Assembly (NCBI RefSeq): GCF_947489035.1
Contig: NZ_CANLCI010000002.1
Location: forward strand, 214,660 to 278,659
Reading direction: 5' to 3'
From: an uncultured Ferrimonas sp.
GTDB taxonomy: Bacteria; Pseudomonadota; Gammaproteobacteria; Enterobacterales; Shewanellaceae
DNA: 64,000 bases
Shown: positions 25,627 to 34,654 of the stretch, one piece after another
How positions within the stretch are numbered: position 1 is the stretch's first letter
How the letters are laid out: every line of letters starts with the position of its first letter
Translations under genes and position numbers: made by a program
Notes under the pieces: model-generated
Databases searched by the model: none
What the model was told of the DNA's origin: nothing
What the model saw: only the letters and a program-made list of their open reading frames with translations

Positions 25627-26838
25627 TTAACGGTTCGCGGCCATGTCTGCCGCCGCCGTAAACAGCACATCAGTGGAGCTGTTCAACGCCGTTTCCGCCG
25701 AATCTTGCACCACCCCAATAATGAAGCCCACTGCCACCACTTGCATCGCCACGTCGTTGCTGATCCCAAACAGGCTGCACGCCAGTGGGATCAACAGCAG
25801 CGAGCCGCCAGCAACGCCCGAGGCACCGCAGGCTGACACCGCGGCCACCACACTCAACAGCAGCGCCGTGGGCAGATCCACCACCACACCTTGCGTGTGC
25901 ACCGCCGCCAGCGTTAATACGGTAATGGTGATGGCCGCACCGGCCATATTGATGGTGGCGCCCAGAGGGATCGAAACCGAATAGGTGTCTTCGTGCAGAT
26001 CCAACTTACTGCACAGCGCCATATTAACCGGCACGTTTGCCGCCGATGAACGGGTAAAGAAAGCGGTTACCCCACTTTCACGCAAACACTGGAACACCAG
26101 CGGATAAGGGTTTTGCCGAATTTTCCAAAACACGATGGCGGGGTTGAACACTAAGGCGATCAGCGCCATTGAGCCAAGCAACACTGCCAACAGGTGGCTG
26201 TACCCCCACAGCGCCTCAAAGCCGGTATTTGCAATGGTGCTGGCCACCAAACCAAAGATCCCCACAGGGGCAAAGCGGATCACCACTCGCACGATATTGG
26301 TGATGCCGTCGGCCACGTCCTTAAACACCATTTTGGTGGCGCTGCTGGCACGGTGCAGCGATAACCCCAAGGCGATGCCCCAGGCTAAGATCCCAATAAA
26401 GTTACCGGTCATCAGTGCATTGATCGGGTTATCCACCACTTTAAACAGCAAGGTATTGAGTACTTGAGCGATCCCTTCGGGCGGGTTCGCCGCTACCGCA
26501 TCGGCGGTCAGCGCCAGCGTGGTTGGGAACAGAAAGCTCATGGCCACCGCCGCAATGGCCGCAGCCAAGGTGCCCAGCAGATACAAGGCGATGATCGGCC
26601 GCATATTGGTGGCTTGCTCCGGGTTCTTATTGGCAATGGCGGAAGCCACCAAAATGAACACCAATATGGGGGCCACCGCCTTCAGTGCCGACACGAAAAA
26701 GTTGCCCAGCAAACCCGCAGATTGGGCGGATTCGGGGGCCAACGCCGCCAGCGCAATGCCTGCCATTAGGCCGAATAGGATCTGCTTAACCAGGCTGCCT
26801 TGGGCAAGCTGAATAAAAATACTCTTGAGTTGATTCAT
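25627..26838 (-). CDS. sstT: Serine/threonine:sodium symporter SstT
   Basis: 403 residues from ATG 26838 (a TTG one codon earlier is also in frame). It is a dicarboxylate/amino acid:cation symporter (DAACS family) with about eight membrane helices and two re-entrant loops. The Ser-rich hairpin tip [14 protein letters not shown], the sodium-site segment [13 protein letters not shown] and the second tip [18 protein letters not shown] match SstT closely, as does the C-terminal [20 protein letters not shown]. It imports serine and threonine with sodium. It is a single gene with its own terminator. Confidence 0.95.
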   Translation of the reverse strand: MNQLKSIFIQLAQGSLVKQILFGLMAGIALAALAPESAQSAGLLGNFFVSALKAVAPILVFILVASAIANKNPEQATNMRPIIALYLLGTLAAAIAAVAMSFLFPTTLALTADAVAANPPEGIAQVLNTLLFKVVDNPINALMTGNFIGILAWGIALGLSLHRASSATKMVFKDVADGITNIVRVVIRFAPVGIFGLVASTIANTGFEALWGYSHLLAVLLGSMALIALVFNPAIVFWKIRQNPYPLVFQCLRESGVTAFFTRSSAANVPVNMALCSKLDLHEDTYSVSIPLGATINMAGAAITITVLTLAAVHTQGVVVDLPTALLLSVVAAVSACGASGVAGGSLLLIPLACSLFGISNDVAMQVVAVGFIIGVVQDSAETALNSSTDVLFTAAADMAANR

Positions 26839-27040
26839 CAATTTACTTCACTTGTGGTCTTATCGTTTTAATCACAGCACAACTCGCTGCTTATTACGCC
26901 GTTTTAGCAACTTTTACACCAGAGCGTCTACGTTTAATCCACTTTAGAAAAGAATTGACACCCTTTGTTAAAAAACCCAACTGGCCGACAACAATGCACA
27001 CTGATAGAGTTAGTCAAAAACACAACAAAGGTGCAACAAC

Positions 27041-27445
27041 ATGTCCCAAAAGCGTAGTCGGGTGCTGCCAGTGGTGCTCGGTGCCGTCGGTGCCTACTTA
27101 ATCTTCGTTATTGCGACGGTGATGGTGTGGGAGCCAAGTGAGAAGACCCCAGACGACTTAGACTGGGAAGATCGCGAACGCCACAATTTGCAGCAGATCG
27201 CGACCTTGCAACCGGGGGTATCGGTGGATCAAGTGGTGCTGAAGTTAGGCAGCCCGACCTTTAGCGAGGCCTACTCTGAGCCCAGTGGCGATCTGATCCA
27301 AATTTTGCGTTATCGCACCCATCGCACCGAAGGCGATGGCAAAACCACCTTTAACGAAACCACCCCCTTGGTGTTTCGTAATGGCACGCTCAATAGTTGG
27401 GGCGACGCTGCGCTGCAGAAGTTAACCTTGGGTAACAGCGGCTAA
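27041..27445 (+). CDS. DUF3192 family protein, first of two tandem copies
   Basis: 134 residues. One N-terminal membrane segment (LPVVLGAVGAYLIFVIATVMVW, about 9-30) is followed by a periplasmic domain with WEDRERHNLQQIATLQPG, LKLGSPTFSEAY and RYRTHRTEGDGKTTFNETTP. The order (helix, xGxSxxQV, LGxP, then strands ending in a variable tail) recalls BamE/SmpA-like small domains, which is only a resemblance. AAAGG lies 10 nt upstream. A perfect TTGACA at 26955-26960 could be a -35 box, but I see no good -10. The function of the family is unknown to me. Confidence 0.78.
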   Translation: MSQKRSRVLPVVLGAVGAYLIFVIATVMVWEPSEKTPDDLDWEDRERHNLQQIATLQPGVSVDQVVLKLGSPTFSEAYSEPSGDLIQILRYRTHRTEGDGKTTFNETTPLVFRNGTLNSWGDAALQKLTLGNSG

Positions 27446-27507
27446 ACCGCTGCTGGCGATGGGGGCTAGAGCGCCAGCATAACAATAGGATTGGATAGAA
27501 TAGAGCG

Positions 27508-27924
27508 ATGAAAAAGCTCAACTTATTTGATTTAACCCGAGGCGTCAGTTTCGCCCTGCTGGCGCTTTTGCTGCTCAGCCTGTTGTATGGGATCTGGCGC
27601 CAGCAGCAACCTACCCCTGAACCTCTGGATTGGCTGCAACTGCAACAGCGCAACGCCGCTCTGATCGCTCAGCTGCAATACGGTAAGGGCAATCTGGATA
27701 TTCTCGACAAATTGGGCAGCGCCGATTTCACCGACGCCCATACTGATCAGCTTGGTCAACAGTGGCTGTTGCTGCGCTACCGTACTCACCATCGCTCTAA
27801 CGACGGCTTTACCAGCCTTGATGAAACCACACCGCTGCTGTTTAAAAACGGTAAGTTAGTGGAGTGGGGCGAAACCGCAGCGGCCAAGTTTGCCATTAGC
27901 CGCAACCAACAACAAAATCATTAA
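27508..27924 (+). CDS. DUF3192 family protein, second tandem copy
   Basis: 138 residues, a diverged paralogue of the preceding gene 62 bp upstream. It has the same layout: a membrane segment (GVSFALLALLLLSLLYGIW, about 12-30), then LDWLQLQQRNAALIAQLQYG, LDKLGSADFTDAH, RYRTHHRSNDGFTSLDETTPLLFKNG and WGET. The conserved core RYRTHxxxxDGxTxxxETTPLxFxNGxLxxWG is shared by both copies and is the best guide to a functional surface. The N-terminus is slightly basic, as expected for a cytoplasm-in anchor. The pair is probably cotranscribed. Confidence 0.76.
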   Translation: MKKLNLFDLTRGVSFALLALLLLSLLYGIWRQQQPTPEPLDWLQLQQRNAALIAQLQYGKGNLDILDKLGSADFTDAHTDQLGQQWLLLRYRTHHRSNDGFTSLDETTPLLFKNGKLVEWGETAAAKFAISRNQQQNH

Positions 27925-27958
27925 GCCCCCTACTCTCTACTGCCATCATCATCCCGCA

Positions 27959-28000
27959 CGGTCAGTGCATCGGTATTGATCATCACCAATGCACTGACCG
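27959..28000. repeat. Perfect 12-bp inverted repeat between convergent genes
   Basis: CGGTCAGTGCAT (27959-27970) and ATGCACTGACCG (27989-28000) pair perfectly around an 18-nt loop, which can add three more pairs after one mismatch. There is no T-tract on either side. It probably ends or stabilises the transcripts of the DUF3192 pair and the S9 peptidase. Confidence 0.65.
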
Positions 28001-28030
28001 AGAGCGCCACCGGCGCCGAATCAATGCCCG

Positions 28031-30775
28031 CTAGGACTTTGGATCCGGCTGACGCCACGGTTGGCCATTAAGCCACCACTGCGGTGCCGGGCTGTTCTGC
28101 AAGTGATGATCGAAAAACGCCATCATCTTCAAACTGTAATCCAGTTTGTTGGGGTACTTCTTCAGATGATGGGGCTCATCTTGGTATTGCAGCATCACCA
28201 CCGGCTTGCTTAAACGGCGCATCGCCAGATAGAGTTCGACCCCTTGTTGCCAAGGCACCGCATCGTCGCGATCCCCAAACATGATCAGCATCGGCGTATT
28301 GATGTTTTGGGCATGGAACACCGGGCTGTTATCAATATACCGCTGCGGCGCCTGATACAGGCTTTGGCCGATGCGGCTCTGCCCCGTTTCGTACTGGAAT
28401 TGACGCCCTAAGCCACTGCCTAAGCGGATCCCAGTGTAGGCCGAAGTCATGTTCGATACCGGCGCCCCAGTCACCACCGCAGCAAAGGCATCCGTTTGCG
28501 TAACCAGTTGTGCACTTTGGTAACCCGCCCAAGAGTGCCCCTGTAACCCCACTTTACTGCGATCCGTGATCCCCAGTTGCACTAAGCGCTCTACCCCTGG
28601 CAGCAAAGCATCTTGAGTGGATTGCCCCGGCTGGCCAATCTCAAAGCGGATGTCCGGCAAGAAGATGGCGTAGCCCTTGCTGGAGAACCACGGCAGATTA
28701 GGCCGATGGTTCAGAGCCATCTGGGGGAACTTGTGCAGGCGGTCGCTCATAAAGCGATAGAAATAGATGATGGTTGGCAGCGGCGTATTGCCATCCCAAC
28801 CCGGCGGCGTGATCACCACCCCTTGCAATGGCGTGCCGTTGTTGTCGCGCCAGTTCACCATCCGCGCTTGACCCCAATCCAACTCGGAAAGCTGATCGCC
28901 GAGAAAAGTCACCCGCTCAAGGCGGCCTTCGGTGCCGTTGCTTAGGTACAAGTCAGGGAATTGATCGTAGCGTTCCAGTTGGTATATCGCGGCACGGCTG
29001 CGCTTCGCCTTGGCCACAAAGCGCAATCGGCCTTGCTGTTGTTGCCACGGGGTGAGCGTACCGGTAGCCAGCTGCAAGCGGTGCAGCCCTTCGTTGCGAT
29101 CCCGTTCATTTACGCTGTGCAGTAACAAGGGCTGCTGGGCGGGGTGCCACAGCTGCTCGCTGTCTTGTTCCACCACCCGATAGATCGTGCGGCGGCTGCG
29201 CCCTTTGGTCAGCGGAGTCAACTTGCCCTGTCGCAGTTGATGCAGATCGTACTTGTCGTAAACGATGACGCCATTGCCGTCGCCCAACCACGGGCCAAAG
29301 CCATAGCTTGGCGCTGGGCTTGGGTAATCGTGATCTTCATTGGCAAAGCCAGTGCCCACCTTCTTGGTTTGATTACGCGCCACGTCGTGCCAGAACAGCT
29401 CACCACGCACGTACCACGCCACGGCACTGCCATCGGCGGCCAGTGTGGGCTTATCGGCATTCAAAGTTTGGGTAACCAACAACCGGCGGCTGCCGTTGTT
29501 CATGTCAATCAGGTACCAGTCGCGGTAGAAGCCCGCCCAAGAGATCATCTTTTGGTACAGGCGATTGCTGTAACCCAGCAAGTAGCGGCTGTTGTCACTG
29601 GCTTCCACCCCATCCAATTGCGGATCCGCCAGCTGCACAAAGTCGTCGCTTTCAAGCTGCCACACGCCTAAATATTGGCGTTTAAACTCCTCTTTAAAGC
29701 GCTTTTGTTCGTGGCTTTTAATCAGTTTGTCGTCGCCATGCCACAGCACTAAACCCGCTTTGGCTTGCAACTGCTTCGGATCGGTTAAGGCGGCGTTATC
29801 GGCAAAGTCCTTGGGCTTGCTGACCTGTGGTCGGCGGGCTTGGCGGCCAATAAACAGGCGCTGGTTGTCTTTCGAGAAGGTCAGCTCGCTGTACCCGCTC
29901 ACTAAGAAATCCGCATGGTTAAGATCTTGCCAGCGGATCTCTTCCTCGGCTTCATACAGAGCCACTTTATGGCTGCGCTGACGCTTAGGGGTATCGACCT
30001 TGCCCCAACTGAACGCCAACCGCTGACCATCTTTACTGAAGCGAATGGCGCCGCTGATGTGATCCGCTTCAGCGTGCACCAGCACAGAACTTAGGTCGTC
30101 ATTCAGCAGATACACGCCATTGTTGCTGTTGTCTGCGGTGCGCGTACTGTACGCCACCCCAAATTGATCCGCGGCAACCGCCACTTGCCATACGTGGCTG
30201 ATGATCCGAGTACGACCGGTTTGCAGATCCCGCACCGTTAACGAGGTGCCGCTGCTATTGGCGTCGTCGTTATCGATTTTCTCGGCGGGTTGCGGCGCTT
30301 TTTTCTCTTTCTTATCTGGCTCAGCGGCGTTTTCATGCAATAACACCAGCACCTTGCCATCGTGGCTAAACCAGGCTTGTTTTACCCGCTCGAAATGGGT
30401 TTGCTGGCCAGTTTGGCTGTTCACTAACAGTCGATCTGACTTCAACTGTTTTTTGGCTTTGCCACTGGCGTTTTCACGGCTAAGCAGATCCGGCGCCAAC
30501 ACAAATAACCCAAATTGGCCATCGGCACTGAGCATCGGTTTGCTGGCGCCCGGCAAGGTAAACAAATTACCGCCGATGCGCTGCAGCTTACCGCTGGGAT
30601 CACCGCGATCCGGCTGCGCCACATAGGCAAGGGTTTGCCCATTGTCCGACAACAGCGGTGCCGTCAAACTTTCGAAGTCCATCACCACCGCAGGGGTGAC
30701 CGGTTTCGCTGTGGCCGTAACGGCCAACCCCATGAATGTTAATAAGGTGAGAAATCTAACCAATCCTTTTGTCAC
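28031..30775 (-). CDS. Secreted S9-family prolyl oligopeptidase-like peptidase
   Basis: 914 residues from GTG 30775 (GAGG 5 nt upstream); the longer frame has no ribosome site and would spoil the signal peptide MTKGLVRFLTLLTFMGLAV. A long N-terminal beta-propeller-like region (about 40-640) precedes the alpha/beta hydrolase domain. The nucleophile is Ser 748 in GHSWAG; the acid is in MFGDRDDAVPW and the His in DEPHHLKKYP. It acts in the periplasm on oligopeptides, and the propeller limits substrate size. The specificity cannot be fixed: S9 members include dipeptidyl- and acylaminoacyl-peptidases. It is divergent from icd across a 166-bp gap. Confidence 0.88.
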   Translation of the reverse strand: MTKGLVRFLTLLTFMGLAVTATAKPVTPAVVMDFESLTAPLLSDNGQTLAYVAQPDRGDPSGKLQRIGGNLFTLPGASKPMLSADGQFGLFVLAPDLLSRENASGKAKKQLKSDRLLVNSQTGQQTHFERVKQAWFSHDGKVLVLLHENAAEPDKKEKKAPQPAEKIDNDDANSSGTSLTVRDLQTGRTRIISHVWQVAVAADQFGVAYSTRTADNSNNGVYLLNDDLSSVLVHAEADHISGAIRFSKDGQRLAFSWGKVDTPKRQRSHKVALYEAEEEIRWQDLNHADFLVSGYSELTFSKDNQRLFIGRQARRPQVSKPKDFADNAALTDPKQLQAKAGLVLWHGDDKLIKSHEQKRFKEEFKRQYLGVWQLESDDFVQLADPQLDGVEASDNSRYLLGYSNRLYQKMISWAGFYRDWYLIDMNNGSRRLLVTQTLNADKPTLAADGSAVAWYVRGELFWHDVARNQTKKVGTGFANEDHDYPSPAPSYGFGPWLGDGNGVIVYDKYDLHQLRQGKLTPLTKGRSRRTIYRVVEQDSEQLWHPAQQPLLLHSVNERDRNEGLHRLQLATGTLTPWQQQQGRLRFVAKAKRSRAAIYQLERYDQFPDLYLSNGTEGRLERVTFLGDQLSELDWGQARMVNWRDNNGTPLQGVVITPPGWDGNTPLPTIIYFYRFMSDRLHKFPQMALNHRPNLPWFSSKGYAIFLPDIRFEIGQPGQSTQDALLPGVERLVQLGITDRSKVGLQGHSWAGYQSAQLVTQTDAFAAVVTGAPVSNMTSAYTGIRLGSGLGRQFQYETGQSRIGQSLYQAPQRYIDNSPVFHAQNINTPMLIMFGDRDDAVPWQQGVELYLAMRRLSKPVVMLQYQDEPHHLKKYPNKLDYSLKMMAFFDHHLQNSPAPQWWLNGQPWRQPDPKS

Positions 30776-30941
30776 GCCAGCCTCGCAATAATTCCATTTT
30801 CGTGATGCCGCACAAATCAACTGTAAGAACAGTGTAAAAGTCGGTATGCTACTCGCCGCATAATGCTAACAAAGCCCCCCAGTCCTGTCACAGGAATAAG
30901 AGGGAGGCAACTCAAACACGACCACGTGGAAGGAAGTTGAT

Positions 30942-31949
30942 ATGTCCACTACTACCATCACCGTTATTCCTGGCGACGGCATTGGCCCCGATATTGTTGA
31001 AGCAACTTTGAAAGTGCTTGATGCGGCGGGCTGTAACTTTACTTATGACCATGCCGATGCGGGCTTAGCCGCATTAGAGAAGCACGGCGAGTTGATGCCA
31101 CAAAGCACGCTGGCGCTGATCGAGAAAAACCCCGCTACCCTGAAAGGCCCACTGACCACCCCAATCGGTACCGGTTTTACCTCCATCAACGTGAGCCTGC
31201 GTAAGCAGTTCAACCTGTACGCCAACGTGCGTCCGGTGCTGTCTCTTAAAGGCACCCAAGCCCGTTACGATAACGTGGATATCATCACCGTACGTGAAAA
31301 CACCGAAGGGATGTATTCCGGTGCCGGTCAGGTGATGAGCGAAGATGGCTTAATTGCGGAAGCGAAGAGCATCATCACCCGTGAAGGCGCCGAGCGGATC
31401 TGTACCTTTGCTTACGAATTAGCCCGTAAAGAAGGCCGTAAGAAAGTTACCGCCGTTCACAAAGCCAACATCATGAAGACCACCTCTGGCTTATTCCTGC
31501 AGGTTGCCCGTGAAGTGGCCGAGCGTTACCCCGACATTCAGTCGGAAGAGATGATTGTGGATGCCACCTGCATGAAGCTGGTGATGGATCCAAGCCAGTT
31601 CGACGTGATGGTCACCACAAACCTGTTTGGTGACATTCTGTCGGATCTATGTGCTGGTTTGGTTGGCGGCTTGGGCATGGCCCCAGGGGCCAACATTGGC
31701 GCCAATAGCGCCATTTTCGAAGCGGTACACGGCAGTGCGCCTGATATCGCTGGCCAAGATCTGGCGAACCCAACCGCACTGATTTTAGGCGCGATCCAGA
31801 TGCTGGAGTATTTGGGTATGGCCGACAAAGCCGCCGCCATCCGCACCGCGGTGCAGGCCACCATCGCCGCTGGCGAATGCGTGACCAAAGACTTGGGCGG
31901 CAACGCCGGCACCAAGGCCTTTACCGACGCCATTATCGCTCGCTTGTAA
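30942..31949 (+). CDS. NAD-dependent isocitrate dehydrogenase
   Basis: 335 residues, the short type of the isocitrate/isopropylmalate dehydrogenase family rather than the 416-residue E. coli Icd. Substrate residues appear in TSINVSLRKQFNLYANVRP (Ser, Asn, Arg, Arg), followed by VRENTEGMYSG and the catalytic Lys in AVHKANIMK; the metal-binding Asp residues are in NLFGDILSDL. The cofactor loop HGSAPDIAG has Asp-Ile where NADP enzymes have Lys-Tyr, which indicates NAD. Homoisocitrate or isopropylmalate activity is less likely because the Ser of the phosphorylation-type site is present and no leu genes are near. It is a single gene closed by a strong terminator. Confidence 0.88.
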   Translation: MSTTTITVIPGDGIGPDIVEATLKVLDAAGCNFTYDHADAGLAALEKHGELMPQSTLALIEKNPATLKGPLTTPIGTGFTSINVSLRKQFNLYANVRPVLSLKGTQARYDNVDIITVRENTEGMYSGAGQVMSEDGLIAEAKSIITREGAERICTFAYELARKEGRKKVTAVHKANIMKTTSGLFLQVAREVAERYPDIQSEEMIVDATCMKLVMDPSQFDVMVTTNLFGDILSDLCAGLVGGLGMAPGANIGANSAIFEAVHGSAPDIAGQDLANPTALILGAIQMLEYLGMADKAAAIRTAVQATIAAGECVTKDLGGNAGTKAFTDAIIARL

Positions 31950-31970
31950 GCGCGCCACGGCACTCGCATA

Positions 31971-31994
31971 AACCCCGCCATTGCGGGGTTTTTT
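31971..31994 (+). terminator. Rho-independent terminator of the isocitrate dehydrogenase gene
   Basis: The stem AACCCCGC/GCGGGGTT with a CATT loop region is followed by a run of T, 21 bp after the stop. Confidence 0.88.
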
Positions 31995-32094
31995 ATTGGC
32001 TTAATGGCCGCAGTTGGTTGCTGCTGGGCCAACGTCGACTTGCTTTGTCTGCCCTTGTTCCCGCCCCAACTCGACGGGATCGCTGCCGGTCACG

Positions 32095-34425
32095 TTAGGC
32101 AACGTTAACGCGGCGAACAGCGGCTTCCGTCTTGGGCGGCGCCTCAGTAGCCAATGCGTATTGGCCCTGCAATAACGGCAGCAACTGCGCCACACTGACC
32201 GGTTTAGAGAACAGGTAGCCTTGGAAACATTGGCAACCGAATTGGCGTAATAACGCCATCTGTTCCGGCTGCTCAACCCCTTCTGCCAGTAGCGTCATCT
32301 GGTAGTTACGACCAATATCCACAATGCTTTTCACCATGGTGCGGGCGGTATCCTGTTCGAGGATGTCATCAACAAAGCTTTTGTCGATCTTCAACTCATC
32401 CACCGGCAGCTGCCGCAACAGGCTTAGCGATGAAAATCCGGTGCCAAAATCATCCATCGAGATTTTAATGCCCCGTTGATGCAACTGATTAAGCAGCGGC
32501 AATAACGCATTCACATCTTCAATAAACAGGTTCTCGGTGATCTCCAGCACCACATCCGCACGGTTCACGCCGCTGTCGGTTATCGCTTGTTCCAGCTCAG
32601 CCAAAAAATGCTCGTGCATGAATTGATTCACCGAAATGTTAATCGACAACTTCAGTGGCTGTGGCAAGTGCTGCTGTAACTGGCCAATCTCGTGCAGTGC
32701 GGTGGCAATCACAAACTGGCCAATCGCCAACATCTGTCCCGAACGCTCGGCTAACGGAATGAATTCATCCGGCGCGACCAAGCCAAACTCCGCGTTTTGC
32801 CACCGCAGCAGGGCTTCCACCCCATAAATCTGGCCGTTGCTGTCCACTTGGGGCTGATACATCAGGTACATCTCATTGGCGCTTAATGCCAATCGTAGCT
32901 GCCGCTCCATGCCTAAACGGCGGGCGTGATCTTGCTGAATTTTGCTGCTGAACACACAGCTGCGGTTGCGGTATTTTTTCGCCTCGTACATGGCAATGTC
33001 GGCGCCGCGCAGCAGATCATCTAAGGTTTCGCCGTGCTCGGGGTAGTGCGCTACGCCAATACTGGCGCCCAGCTCGCAGTGCAAGCCATCGAGTGAGATC
33101 GGTTGGGCCATATCTTGCACCAGTTGTTCGCACAACCGCTGTATATCGGTGTTCTGGGGCAGCAACACGATAAACTCATCACCGCCATAACGGCAGGCCC
33201 GCGCCCCTTTAGGCAGACGCTGCAGCAGCCGCTGAGCCGTTTGCTTCAAGACCGCATCCCCCGCCTGATGGCCAAAACCGTCATTCACTTTTTTGAAATG
33301 ATCTAGATCGATGTACAGCAATGAAAAGCTGTCGCGCCGCGCCATCCAGCGTTTGCTGCTGCGGTGTAAGTGAGTTCGATTGGGTAGGCTTGTTAACGGA
33401 TCGTACACCGCTTGCTGTAACAACGCCCGCCGCCGCTCATCCTCTGCCGTGCCAACCAAACGGAAAAGGTAAAACAGCACCAGCAAAAAGCTGACGTAAA
33501 ACAATGGGTAGAACCAAATGTGCTGGAAGTAATGTTGCAACAACCAGGCTTTATTGCTTTTTACCGACGCCCAAAGTTCGTAACGGGCGTCGTAGGCCGA
33601 AGCCACTAAAAATTGGCCCAGTGATTGTTTCCGCTCGAAGGTTAACAGGGCATTATGCTGCTCGGCCTCGGCCAAGGTGGCGTATTGGCCGTTACTGCTG
33701 GCAAACACGATGCGATTGATCTCAGCGAGATTGAGCGGGAAACGATAATCATCGGCGCTGCTATCCAACGCCAAACGCAATTGATAATACTGATCCTGTG
33801 ACCGTAAAAAGCTGATCTCGTTATCCCGCTCTAAATGAAAATCGGCGCTGAAGTAGAGAAATTTACTGCTTAGGGTGATGCGACCGGCCAAGACCGCCAG
33901 CACGTTCCCCTGAGGATCTCGAATGGCTTTGCGAAAGGGGATCCCCAACCGACTTTGCATCGATGGGTGGGCATAGGTGCGTCCCAACACCATCTTGGTT
34001 TGGGTTAACGCTCGGGCGTAAGATGCCGCCGTAAGCGGATCCGTTGGCAAATGGGGCAATTTTGCCGCATCCAGATTGCTGCTTACGGCTAACCAGCGTC
34101 CATCCACGCCCATAACCGCTAACGCATCAACCTCTTCATTAAACTCAAGAATGCGATCCAGTGCGCGCACGGTTTTACTGAGATTTTCTGGGGATAGCCC
34201 ATCATTATCAATCAGTTCAACACCCAACAGATCCAGCACCATCTCTTTGCTACGAAAGACCGAACGGGCGCTGTGCGACAGCATTTTTGCCGTATTACTG
34301 AGCTGATCGTATTCTCGCGCCTGCGTGTTTTGCCATTGCACCGCTAAGGTGTAGCTCAGCAATGCGAAGCTAAAGAGAAGGATGCCCCAATAGAGGGCCC
34401 AGATGTTTTGCCGAAACGATGCCAA
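32095..34425 (-). CDS. Membrane GGDEF-EAL sensor protein, copy 1
   Basis: 776 residues starting at TTG 34425; no ATG or GTG lies between the upstream stop and the first membrane segment. TM1 (WALYWGILLFSFALLSYTLA) and TM2 (about 305-325, FYPLFYVSFLLVLFYLF) enclose a periplasmic sensor domain of dCACHE type. The GGDEF domain has DSL-like DPLTSLPNRTHLH, DLDHFKKVNDGFGH and an intact RYGGDEF (414-418). The EAL domain has EALLRW (537 on), ITENLFIED and DDFGTGFSSLSLLRQLP with a conserved LKIDKSF. Both domains look catalytically complete, so it can make and break c-di-GMP. Its neighbour 229 bp upstream is a paralogue. Confidence 0.9.
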   Translation of the reverse strand: MASFRQNIWALYWGILLFSFALLSYTLAVQWQNTQAREYDQLSNTAKMLSHSARSVFRSKEMVLDLLGVELIDNDGLSPENLSKTVRALDRILEFNEEVDALAVMGVDGRWLAVSSNLDAAKLPHLPTDPLTAASYARALTQTKMVLGRTYAHPSMQSRLGIPFRKAIRDPQGNVLAVLAGRITLSSKFLYFSADFHLERDNEISFLRSQDQYYQLRLALDSSADDYRFPLNLAEINRIVFASSNGQYATLAEAEQHNALLTFERKQSLGQFLVASAYDARYELWASVKSNKAWLLQHYFQHIWFYPLFYVSFLLVLFYLFRLVGTAEDERRRALLQQAVYDPLTSLPNRTHLHRSSKRWMARRDSFSLLYIDLDHFKKVNDGFGHQAGDAVLKQTAQRLLQRLPKGARACRYGGDEFIVLLPQNTDIQRLCEQLVQDMAQPISLDGLHCELGASIGVAHYPEHGETLDDLLRGADIAMYEAKKYRNRSCVFSSKIQQDHARRLGMERQLRLALSANEMYLMYQPQVDSNGQIYGVEALLRWQNAEFGLVAPDEFIPLAERSGQMLAIGQFVIATALHEIGQLQQHLPQPLKLSINISVNQFMHEHFLAELEQAITDSGVNRADVVLEITENLFIEDVNALLPLLNQLHQRGIKISMDDFGTGFSSLSLLRQLPVDELKIDKSFVDDILEQDTARTMVKSIVDIGRNYQMTLLAEGVEQPEQMALLRQFGCQCFQGYLFSKPVSVAQLLPLLQGQYALATEAPPKTEAAVRRVNVA

Positions 34426-34654
34426 TGAAGAGTGTGCCTTACGCTGCTGTTTACAATTTCACTCGTTGCCGAGCAAAAAATGGCCGCAGAGTGTAATGAC
34501 AGCTCCATAGCAGCGCCACTTAAAAGAGGTATTTTGCAGGCAAGATCACGCACTTTTTACCGCCAACAGCTAGTCGCGACATTAAAGTTGCAGTTTATTT
34601 ACCTATTGGCAAAGAACCACAGTTCAAGGTCAACATTGAGCCAACTTATGTTGC

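Noticed and set aside
26955..26983. Promoter of the DUF3192 pair from the perfect TTGACA
   Set aside because: The -10 position at 17 or 18 bp reads CAACTG or AACTGG, which is not acceptable.
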